Assembly (NCBI GenBank): GCA_033675265.1
Contig: JAUJYZ010000596.1
Span: 342,501-406,500 of the forward strand
Reading direction: 5' to 3'
Length of the DNA: 64,000 nucleotides
Source of the DNA: Actinostola sp. cb2023
Taxonomy: Eukaryota > Cnidaria > Anthozoa > Actiniaria > Actinostolidae
Shown: piece by piece, positions 42,001 to 54,000 of the stretch
How the letters are laid out: the number at the start of each line of letters is the position of its first letter
How positions within the stretch are numbered: the stretch's first letter is position 1
Notes under the pieces: model-generated
Told to the model about the DNA's origin: nothing
Databases searched by the model: none
The model's input: the letters and a program-made list of their open reading frames with translations, nothing else
Program-made: the position numbers and the translations under genes

Positions 42001-45000
42001 CCTCGAGCCAAATATTTTACCATCCGGCCCTCCCACTCAGTCAATATTAGTACATAATTATATATATTTGAATCCTGACTACAAATTCCAAATATTTTAC
42101 ATAGTTGATGTATTACTACGACAAATTAAATTATTGTAAAGCATGCACTTTTGGACAGATAGTGGATGCAGTGCTATATAATTATATAAATAAATTATTA
42201 TAAATAATAAATATTATTATTATTATTGTTACAATTATTATTATTATTATTACAATTATTAGTATTATTAGTATTATTCAAAATGGTTGATGTATTTTAG
42301 GCTGGTCCAAAAAGTGGTCAGACACAATATCCAAGGGACCAGAATATGGGTCGTGCAAAACAACAATGCTAGAGTTTACAACAGAAGCTCAGCAATTGGC
42401 TGATATCTACAGTGAACTACAGAACCAGCTGATGACCAATGTATACAATAGATTAAGTACTTGGAAGAGTGACAACTATCACAAGTCACTTCTAAGCTGG
42501 AAAGAGACCAAGAATGCTGAAGAGAGTTTTAGTAAAGCACAAAAACCCTGGGCAAAGAAATATGATGAAGGTATTATACATGCTGTTATGATGCAATTGC
42601 TATTATATACGTGTACCTGTTTTCAAAAAACATTGTCCTTTTACAAAATAGTCAATATAATCGTAAAAAGGAATTAATTAGAGAGACAAAAGAAATGCAC
42701 TCAAGCTGAACTGTGGCTCATTGTTCCTCGAATTAATTCCTTTTTACTATTCAATTACTATTTTGTGTTTTGTAAAAGCTAGGACAACGTTTTTCAAATC
42801 AGGTGTATGTTGACTATTTGCTTAGTAGATACATTGTAGTTTTCATATTTATTGTTATTATTTATGTCATTGATCTAACTCATGCAAGAATGAGTGTTTC
42901 ATCCGATATCTGAACTGTCACCAAGAAGACGTACTGCAAAATGAGGCACAGCTAGCCAAGTATTTTTAACCGTTTTCGAGGTGTTTGTATATCGGATGAA
43001 ACATTATTTCTTGTGTTTGATCTAGCTGCTCAAAGCATTAATAATTCTTGGGGAAATTCAAAGATAAAGTTGACCAAATTGTAAGCTACATTAAAATTGT
43101 AATTTCTGTAAGATCACATATCAAACCTCCTTCATGGTAGTGATTTCCTTTATTTTGCCCTTATTATTATGTCCAACGACCTACATGCCTGACTGCCAAA
43201 TGACAGGACTTCACTATTAAGACACTGACAATCAGTGTAAGTAGGTTGTTAGCCATTAAATGACTGACGGTCTACTGATTGTCATAATAGTGACTGTCAG
43301 TCAGTAGGTTGTTAGCCATTAAATGACTGACAGTCTACTGATTGTCATCATCTTAATAGTGACTGTCAGTCAGTAGGTTGTTAGCCATTAAATGACTGAC
43401 AGTCTACTGATTGTCATCATCTTAATAGTGACTGTCAGTCAGTAGGTTGTTAGCCATTAAATGACTGACAGTCTGCTGATTGTCAGTGTCTTAATAGTGA
43501 CTGTCAGTCAGTAGGTTGTTGGCCATTAAATGACTGACAGTCTGCTGATTGTCAGTGTCTTAATAGTGACTGTCAGTAGTCTCAGACTAGTGAAAGTTTG
43601 CTGTGTACTAGTGAAAATCTTATCAATTAGCCATTACCAAAATGAGCAGGGGACTGGTACCAAGTCCGTATAACTAATTCAATTTGATACTAGTAAAATT
43701 AGGCATCGTTTTCTAAGAGAGCAGATCAAACTTAGTTAGACTGCAAAGTTTGGTGAACTTCGGCTTAATATTGATGATGCTAGAGGGCATCAAAGATGAC
43801 AATTTTCCCATACAATCTCTGTAATTTTTTGACGTTGTCCATCCAAACCATACATTCACTGTAAAATTTTGGAGGGACAACACAATTTCAAAAGTTTATA
43901 ATTCCGACAGAATTCGCCCAAATCACATCAAACTTTGCACATATGCTAATTGCAATATGCTCTTTCATGTCATGAACTTAATTTCGTAATTACATTAATT
44001 TTAACAAGACGCTCAATGAGCGTACACTCGGGCTTATGACAAGGACAATTTCAGTTGCGTGAGGAGGGACCTGACAATGACTGACAATTGCGTGACGAGG
44101 GAGACTATGTATATATGTGTCGGTGAGCTTTTTAGATAAAAATCTCCGAATCGTATTTCCGTAGCACGTACTTGGAACGTCCAGTTGAGGTTCATATTCA
44201 TGGTCAGACGGTTTTGATAACGTCTTTGGTTTCTTCGTTTAATATCGCAGAGGAAAGTCGAACTTCGTATCTTTGAAACATCCAGTTGATTCAGACTACG
44301 GTATGATGTGACAAAGCTCGACCAATCTGCTGTCTCTGCCTATACATTGAAAGATCTTGTTCGATTTATCTCGAAATCAGAAAGGAATTATCGATTAAAA
44401 ATCAAAAGCTGCTTCTGTTAGATTTAAGATGTGACCTCAAATACGTTTAAAGACGTACGACAGCGTACTCTTGAAGAGTCGGAGATCTTTATCTATGAGT
44501 CACCGACCGAAATAGTCTCCCTCGTCACTGAGCGTCTTCTTCTGTAATAGATCCCTAAAATCTAAGGACGTTTTGATTTCGATTGTATTTTTGCCGTTCA
44601 CTGACCTGTTTTGAGCGTGGAAATTCTGTTCCAACAAGACCCCATGCTTTCGCTAGACGCCGCTAAACACACACCAGCTTTGACAATATCATCTGATTTG
44701 ATTTGATTTTTTTGACTTTATTTTTAGTGACGATTGTCTATGGAATCTCGTCCGTAGAGCCTGATTTTACTTTCGGCCAGCGATTGCGAGAAAGTAGGCT
44801 CTGGTATAATCCATTTTTTCCAAACAGGATTTCTTGTTCTTCCGGTTTTAGAGCGCATGCGCAAGTTAGCTGGGCAGTTGGTTGTTGTCGATTCAGAATA
44901 TGTCGATTCAGTTTCAGTGGAATCCTTCAGAAGGTTTCATTAGGGAATAGAGTACGCTTTAAAAGCACTTGGTAAAGAAGATATAACAGTGAAAGAAGCG

Positions 45001-48000
45001 CAGTATCTGAAGTCTTTATTAAAAGCAGTGGTTTTACAGCAGAAGGATACGCGAACAGTTCTTCCTACGGGTTTATATTTACTCGTGTCTACTTTACATA
45101 TCAGTTAATTATTTGAATCTATCCTGATCTATGTCATCATCTTAATCTTCATCTCTCTGGTTATTGTTGTCTCTCCTTCAAATGTATTTCTTTTGAATCT
45201 CATCTTAATATGACTGTCAGTCAGTAGGTTGTTGGCCATTGAATGACTGACACTGATTGTCATCATCTTAACTCGCCTTCGTAATTAAGCACCTCGATTG
45301 ACACCGTTGGCTTTCAGTTGCTAGCCTAAAGAAGATTTACGATCGACATATGTTCTTTGAAGAACCATCTCTCTTCGTGTAAATTTTGAGCTTCATTTGA
45401 AAACTTTTCAAGACACTTCGAGATACATATAAGCTTAGATAAACTGATTTTTCTCTGTGACTGCTTAGATATTTTAATATTGCAGATCGAGGCGACATGT
45501 TTTTAAAAAACTGAACATGTCAATGAAACCGTTGCCAAAAATGTTAATTTTTGTTTTGAACGGAAGTTGGGACACCGGGTAGGTTTTGACAACTCAATTT
45601 TCAGTCTACTGATCATTTCTTAATATTTGTCAGTCAGTAATCTTGCGCGTGCGTAGTAGGTTGACTGTCTTGGCCAAAATGACTGACGGTCTACTGATTG
45701 TCAGTGTCTTAATAGACTGTCAGTCAGTAGGTTGTTGGCCATTAAATGACTGACGGTCTACTGATTGTCAGTGTGGATGTCAGCAGTAGAGCCTGAACGT
45801 CTACTGATTTCTTCGCGACGCTGGCCGAAAGTAACGCAGGCTCTGGGGACGAGATTGCGATTGTCTATGTCTTAAATTAGTGGTCATGCGTAGTGTTTTG
45901 GATTTGACAAAGTCCCACATCGATTGCATCAGTGTCTTAATAGCGACTGTTGTATATAAATGGTTCCAATACACTTATATCTAATGGAGATACTCGAGCC
46001 TCGGTATATTTGGTCTCGATAGCATGTGACCGGATATTGCACAACTGACGCCAAAAAAAAAAAAAACACGATTCAGACTATGATCTGGCGAAGCCGGCTC
46101 GCATGGCAAAACTAAATGACTGACGGACTGTCACATACTTCACATTGTGTGTACCGTCTATGATTGTCAAATACTTCGCATGTTCCGTGGCCTAACAAAA
46201 ACATTAAAAAAAATAATAATAATAATAAAAAGAAAGTCAGTAGGTTTATAACTCGGGCTTCCTTCGGAAGGGCAGTAGGTTGTTGGCCATTAAATGACTG
46301 ACGGTCTACTGATTGTCAGGTCCTGACTGTCAGGTTGTCAGTAGACTATAAACTCATTCCCAGTCCCCTGCTCGATTTGGTAGTGGCTAATTAGACCTAG
46401 GGACTAGTAATTATCCACAGTCACTAGCCCAAGGACTAGTACCTCAAAAAGTTAGTGTCGAGCCTTGTAGCCATTGAATAACTGACAGTCTACTGATTGT
46501 CATCATCTTAATAGTGACTGTCAGTCAGTAGGTTGTTAGCCATTAAATGACTGACAGTCTGCTGATTGTCATCATCTTAATAGTGACTGTCAGTCAGTAG
46601 GTTGTTGGCCATTGAATGACTGACAGTCTGCTGATTGTCATCATCTTAATAGTGACTGTCAGTCAGTAGGTTGTTGGCCATTGAATGACTGACAGTGCTG
46701 ATTGTCAGTGTCCACTTAATAGTGACTGTCAGTCAGTAGGTTGTTGGCCATTGAATGACTGACAGTGCTGATTGTCAGTGTCCACTTAATAGTGACTGTC
46801 AGTCAGTAGGTTGTTGGCCATTGAATGACTGACAGTCTGCTGATTGTCATCATCTTAATAGTGACTGTCAGTCAGTAGGTTGTTGGCCATTGAATGACTG
46901 ACAGTCTGCTGATTGTCATCATCTTAATAGTGACTGTCAGTCAGTAGGTTGTTAGCCATTAAATGACTGACAGTCTGCTGATTGTCATCATCTTAATAGT
47001 GACTGTCAGTCAGTAGGTTGTTGGCCATTGAATGACTGACAGTCTGCTGATTGTCAGTGTCCACTTAATAGTGACTGTCAGTCAGTAGGTTGTTGGCCAT
47101 TAAATGACTGACGGTCTGCTGATTGTCAGTGTCCACTTAATAGTGACTGTCAGTCAGTAGGTTGTTGGCCATTGAATGACTGACGGTCTACTGATTGTCA
47201 GTGTCCACTTAATAGTGACTGTCAGTCAGTAGGTTGTTGGCCATTGAATGACTGACAGTGCTGATTGTCAGTGTCCACTTAATAGTGACTGTCAGTCAGT
47301 AGGTTGTTGGCCATTGAATGACTGACAGTCTGCTGATTGTCATCATCTTAATAGTGACTGTCAGTCAGTAGGTTGTTGGCCATTGAATGACTGACAGTCT
47401 GCTGATTGTCATCATCTTAATAGTGACTGTCAGTCAGTAGGTTGTTAGCCATTAAATGACTGACAGTCTGCTGATTGTCAGTGTCTTAATAGTGACTGTC
47501 AGTCAGTAGGTTGTTAGCCATTAAATGACTGACAGTCTGCTGATTGTCAGTGTCTTAATAGTGACTGTCAGTCAGTAGGTTGTTGGCCATTGAATGACTG
47601 ACAGTCTGCTGATTGTCATCATCTTAATAGTGACTGTCAGTCAGTAGGTTGTTGGCCATTGAATGACTGACAGTCTGCTGATTGTCATCATCTTAATAGT
47701 GACTGTCAGTCAGTAGGTTGTTAGCCATTAAATGACTGACAGTCTGCTGATTGTCAGTGTCTTAATAGTGACTGTCAGTCAGTAGGTTGTTGGCCATTGA
47801 ATGACTGACGGTCTGCTGATTGTCAGTGTCTTAATAGTGACTGTCAGTCAGTAGGTTGTTAGCCATTAAATGACTGACAGTCTGCTGATTGTCAGTGTCT
47901 TAATAGTGACTGTCGGTCTACTGATTGTCAGTCTTAATAGGACTGTCAGTCAGTAGGTTGTTGGCCATTGAATGACTGACGGTCTACTGATTGTCAGTGT

Positions 48001-51000
48001 CTTAATAGTGACTGTCAGTCAGTAGGTTGTTGGCCATTGAATGACTGACAGTCTACTGATTGTCAGTGTCTTAATAGTGACTGTCAGTCAGTAGGTTGTT
48101 GGCCATTGAATGACTGACGGTCTACTGATTGTCAGTGTCTTAATAGTGACTGTCAGTCAGTAGGTTGTTGGCCATTGAATGACTGACAGTCTGCTGATTG
48201 TCAGTGTCTTAATAGTGACTGTCAGTCAGTAGGTTGTTGGCCATTGAATGACTGACAGTCTGCTGATTGTCAGTGTCTTAATAGTGACTGTCAGTCAGTA
48301 GGTTGTTAGCCATTAAATGACTGACGGTCTGCTGATTGTCAGTGTCTTAATAGTGACTGTCAGTCAGTAGGTTGTTGGCCATTGAATGACTGACAGTCTG
48401 CTGATTGTCAGTGTCCACTTAATAGGGACTGTCAGTCAGTAGGTTGTTGGCCATTGAATGACTGACGGTCTGCTGATTGTCAGTGTCTTAATAGTGACTG
48501 TCAGTCAGTAGGTTGTTGGCCATTAAATGACTGACAGTGCTGATTGTCAGTGTCCACTTAATAGTGACTGTCAGTCAGTAGGTTGTTGGCCATTGAATGA
48601 CTGACAGTCTGCTGATTGTCAGTGTGTCTTAATAGTGACTGTCAGTCAGTAGGTTGTTGGCCATTGAATGACTGACAGTCTGCTGATTGTCAGTGTCTTA
48701 ATAGTGACTGTCAGTCAGTAGGTTGTTGGCCATTGAATGACTGACAGTCTGCTGATTGTCAGTCATCTTAATAGTGACTGTCGACTGTCAGTCAGTAGGT
48801 TGTTAGCCATTAAATGACTGACAGTCTGCTGATTGTCATCATCTTAATAGTGACTGTCAGTCAGTAGGTTGTTAGCCATAAAATGACTGACAGTCTGACT
48901 GATTGTCATCAGTGTCTTAATAGTGACTGTGTCAGTCAGTAGGATTGTCAGTGTCTTTAGCGAGCCAGGTTGTTGGCCATTGAATGACTGACAGTCTACT
49001 GATTGTCAGTGTCTTAATAGTGACTGTCAGTCAGTAGGTTGTTGGCCATTGAATGACTGACGGTCTGCTGATTGTCATCATCTTAATAGTGACTGTCAGT
49101 CAGTAGGTTGTTAGCCATTAAATGACTGACGGTCTGCTGATTGTCAGTGTCTTAATAGTGACTGTCAGTCAGTAGGTTGTTGGCCATTGAATGACTGACA
49201 GTGCTACTGATTGTCAGTGTCCACTTAATAGTGACTGTCAGTCAGTAGGTTGTTGGCCATTGAATGACTGACGGTCTGCTGATTGTCAGTGTCTTAATAG
49301 TGACTGTCAGTCAGTAGGTTGTTGGCCATTGAATGACTGACAGTCTGCTGATTGTCAGTGTCTTAATAGTGACTGTCAGTCAGTAGGTTGTTGGCCATTG
49401 AATGACTGACGGTCTGCTGATTGTCAGTGTCCTTAATAGTGACTGTCAGTCAGTAGGTTGTTGGCCATTGAATGACTGACAGTCTGCTGATTGTCATCAT
49501 CTTAATAGTGACTGTCAGTCAGTAGGTTGTTGGCCATTGAATGACTGACAGGTCTGCTGATTGTCATCATCTTAATAGTGACTGTCAGTCAGTAGGTTGT
49601 TGGCCATTAAATGACTGACAGTCTGCTGATTGTCATCATCTTAATAGTGACTGTCAGTCAGTAGGTTGTTAGCCATTAAATGACTGACAGTCTGCTGATT
49701 GTCAGTGTCTTAATAGTGACTGTCAGTCAGTAGGTTGTTAGCCATTGAATGACTGACAGTCTGCTGATTGTCATCATCTTAATAGTGACTGTCAGTCAGT
49801 AGGTTGTTGGCCATTGAATGACTGACAGTCTGCTGATTGTCATCATCTTAATAGTGAACTGTCAGTCAGTAGGTTGTTAGCCATTAAATGACTGACAGTC
49901 TGCTGATTGTCAGTGTCTTAATAGTGACTGTCAGTCAGTAGGTTGTTGGCCATTGAATGACTGACAGTCTGCTGATTGTCAGTGTCCACTTAATAGTGAC
50001 TGTCAGTCAGTAGGTTGTTGGCCATTGAATGACTGACAGTGCTGATTGTCAGTGTCCACTTAATAGTGACTGTCAGTCAGTAGGTTGTTGGCCATTGAAT
50101 GACTGACAGTGCTGATTGTCAGTGTCCACTTCAATAGTGTTGGCCTAGGGACTAGGACGGGGACGTGAGGACGACGGCAGAGAAACCATAACGCTAATTA
50201 CAACATTCAATAACTTCTTGTTGGAATGCATAAAAATGAGCTTGATTTGGTCTTAACTTCAGGCATTCTGTGCTAAACTACAACGTGAAATGCCTATGTT
50301 TGACATTGTGCCAGAGAACGACTGAACGTCATAGCGACTGTTTTTGCAGATAGTTGTGTGTGCCATTAAATGACTGACGGTCTACTGATTGTCAGTCTTA
50401 AACCTGGAGTCCACAAAATGAGACGATGTCATTCATTAATAGAGAGCGCAAATTTGCCATTGAAAAACTGACGGAAAACTGATTGTCAGTGTCTTAAGCG
50501 ACTGAAAACAGTATAGATAATGAAAACACTTTATTCGAACTTCGTCGTCCTCACGTCCCCGTCCTCAATGCTTATAGTCCCTACTGTCAGTCAGTAGGTT
50601 GTTGGCCATTAAATGACTGACGGTCTACTGATTGTCAGTGTCTTAATAGCGACTGTCAGTCAGTAGGTTGTTGGCCATTGAATGACTGACGGTCTGCTGA
50701 TTGTCAGTGTCTTAATAGCGACTGTCAGTCAGTAGGTTGTTGGCCATTAAATGACTGACAGTCTGCTGATTGTCAGTGTCTTAATAGTGACTGTCAGTCA
50801 GTAGGTTGTTAGCCATTAAATGACTGACGGTCTACTGATTGTCAGTGTCTTAATAGCGACTGTCAGTCAGTAGGTTGTTGGCCATTGAATGACTGACGGT
50901 CTGCTGATTGTCAGTGTCTTAATAGCGACTGTCAGTCAGTAGGTTGTTGGCCATTAAATGACTGACGGTCTACTGATTGTCAGTGTCTTAATAGCGACTG

Positions 51001-54000
51001 TCAGTCAGTAGGTTGTTGGCCATTGAATGACTGACGGTCTACTGATTGTCAGTGTCTTAATAGCGACTGTCAGTCAGTAGGTTGTTGGCCATTAAATGAC
51101 TGACGGTCTACTGATTGTCAGTGTCTTAATAGCGACTGTCAGTCAGTAGGTTGTTGGCCATTGAATGACTGACGGTCTACTGATTGTCAGTGTCTTAATA
51201 GCGACTGTCAGTCAGTAGGTTGTTAGCCATTAAATGACTGACGGTCTACTGATTGTCAGTGTCTTAATAGCGACTGTCAGTCAGTAGGTTGTTGGCCATT
51301 AAATGACTGACAGTCTGCTGATTGTCATCATCTTAATAGTGACTGTCAGTCAGTAGGTTGTTGGCCATTAAATGACTGACGGTCTACTGATTGTCATCAT
51401 CTTAATAGCGACTGTCAGTCAGTAGGTTGTTGGCCATTAAATGACTGACGGTCTGCTGATTGTCATCATCTTAATAGTGACTGTCAGTCAGTAGGTTGTT
51501 GGCCATTAAATGACTGACGGTCTACTGATTGTCATCATCTTAATAGCGACTGTCAGTCAGTAGGTTGTTGGCCATTAAATGACTGACGGTCTACTGATTG
51601 TCAGTGTCTTAATAGCGACTGTCAGTCAGTAGGTTGTTGGCCATTGAATGACTGACGGTCTACTGATTGTCAGTGTCTTAATAGCGACTGTCAGTCAGTA
51701 GGTTGTTGGCCATTAAATGACTGACGGTCTACTGATTGTCAGTGTCTTAATAGCGACTGTCAGTCAGTAGGTTGTTGGCCATTGAATGACTGACGGTCTA
51801 CTGATTGTCAGTGTCTTAATAGTGACTGTCAGTCAGTAGGTTGTTGGCCATTAAATGACTGACGGTCTGCTGATTGTCAGTGTCTTAATAGCGACTGTCA
51901 GTCAGTAGGTTGTTGGCCATTGAATGACTGACGGTCTACTGATTGTCAGTGTCTTAATAGTGACTGTCAGTCAGTAGGTTGTTGGCCATTGAATGACTGA
52001 CGGTCTGCTGATTGTCAGTGTCTTAATAGCGACTGTCAGTCAGTAGGTTGTTGGCCATTGAATGACTGACGGTCTACTGATTGTCAGTGTCTTAATAGCG
52101 ACTGTCAGTCAGTAGGTTGTTGGCCATTAAATGACTGACGGTCTGCTGATTGTCAGTGTCTTAATAGCGACTGTCAGTCAGTAGGTTGTTGGCCATTAAA
52201 TGACTGACGGTCTACTGATTGTCAGTGTCTTAATAGCGACTGTCAGTCAGTAGGTTGTTGGCCATTAAATGACTGACGGTCTACTGATTGTCAGTGTCTT
52301 AATAGTGACTGTCAGTCAGTAGGTTGTTGGCCATTAAATGACTGACAGTCGGCTGATATTCAGGCTAGGTCAAGGCTTCTTAGGGGGTCAGCATCGCTAC
52401 CCAAAATACCCCATGCGCATTAATGAGCTGTGCAGCATGATTTTGATAACCTCAATGATAATACTACTGACGTCTTTTATTATATGCTCTAATACTCTCA
52501 GTAATGAGGTGCAAGAAGTCGTACTACACAGCATGCAGAACACGTGATCAAGCTGAGAAACTCTACAATAACAGCACAGTAGAAGCAAGTAACGTGACAG
52601 AAGAACAAGCCAAGAAACTGAAAGACAAACTCACCAAGTCTGAAGGTGATGTGGCCTCAAATCGTGGCAAGTACCAAGAAGCAATCCGAGACATCACAAA
52701 CTATAACCCAAAGTACAAAGATGACATGGTGTTTGTGTTTGATAAGCTACAAGCTGCAGAAGACAAGAGGAAAACCTTTGTCAAGGATACCATGCGGTAT
52801 CTCTGTAAAGTTCTTGACCCTGGGCAATTCTTTGAAAGGTATGCAAGAGAGAATGTTAACTGCACACGCTACTATTGCTGGTTTGCACGGGACGTCATGG
52901 CGACCATGTTGGTTGGTATCCGATAAGAAAGCATGAATTCCTCATTAGCTTCTCTTGTTGGACCTCCAACATGGCCGCTGCATCTTTGTACTTTAAATCT
53001 CAGGGATTGATTGCTTAACCAGCAATACACGACTGTTGAGAGAAAGGTTGCAGCTGGTATATAAGTTTTCAAGATACTTCATTCAATTATTGAGACATCA
53101 AATAGGCCGCCGTAGCATATTTGATGCAATAATGATTGACAGAAGTATTTCCAGTTGTGACTATTCTTGACCGTTTCTGTTACTAAGATAATGTAAACGG
53201 CGGTAAATTATGCTGCATTGCGAGCTGCAATGCGTTGTTGCTCATATTGCCACTCCGCTCCACACCACACACACAACTTGATATTCAGCAATTGCTGGTT
53301 GGCAATCAATCCCTGGAGATTTAAAGTACAAAGACGCAGCGGCCATGTTGGAGGTACAAACAAGAGAAGCTAACGATGAATGCTTTCATTGTTATCGGGA
53401 TCCAACATGGCCGCCATGGCGTCACTTGCAAATCATCAATATTCTTTGTTGCATGTTTCGGCAACTTGCAACAACTACTATTGTTCTGCGCCATATCCAT
53501 ACGGTATAGTATTACGAGCAACGTCAGTTAGTATTTCACAGCCGTTTATCAACCATTATCGTGTATCGTGCGACCCTCAATCGGCTTGACTGGTTGGATA
53601 ACAGCCAATATAATAATAATAATAACTTTATTAATGTCTCAATAAATCTTCTAGCTGGGCACAAGTGCCCTACTAATCGGGGAGACTAGTAGGGCACTTG
53701 TGCGTCAATCAAACAGCATGGGCGTGTTAGACTTTAACCAATCCAGTAACAAAGCTGGTGGTCTATTGCTGGTTGGTAATCAATCCATGGAGAATTAAAG
53801 TACAAAGACGTAGCTGCCATGTTGGTGGTACAAGCAAGAGAAGCTAATGAGGAATACTTTCTTATTGGACACCAACATGGCCGCCATGACGTCACGTGAC
53901 CAGCAATATAGCTAAAGTGCGACCATGAATATTGCAACTGTGTCAGTGTCCATTTGACTGTCATGCAAATGCCTATTCCACGTATATTGTATTCAGGCTT

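Noticed and set aside
44703..44975. 90-codon frame with a hydrophobic start
   Set aside because: It overlaps an inverted-repeat end (CTTTCGGCCAGCG) shared with 45800-45860, so it is element sequence.
43190..52350. CRISPR-array-like appearance
   Set aside because: Units are contiguous with no unique spacers, the context is a eukaryotic intron, and there are no cas genes.
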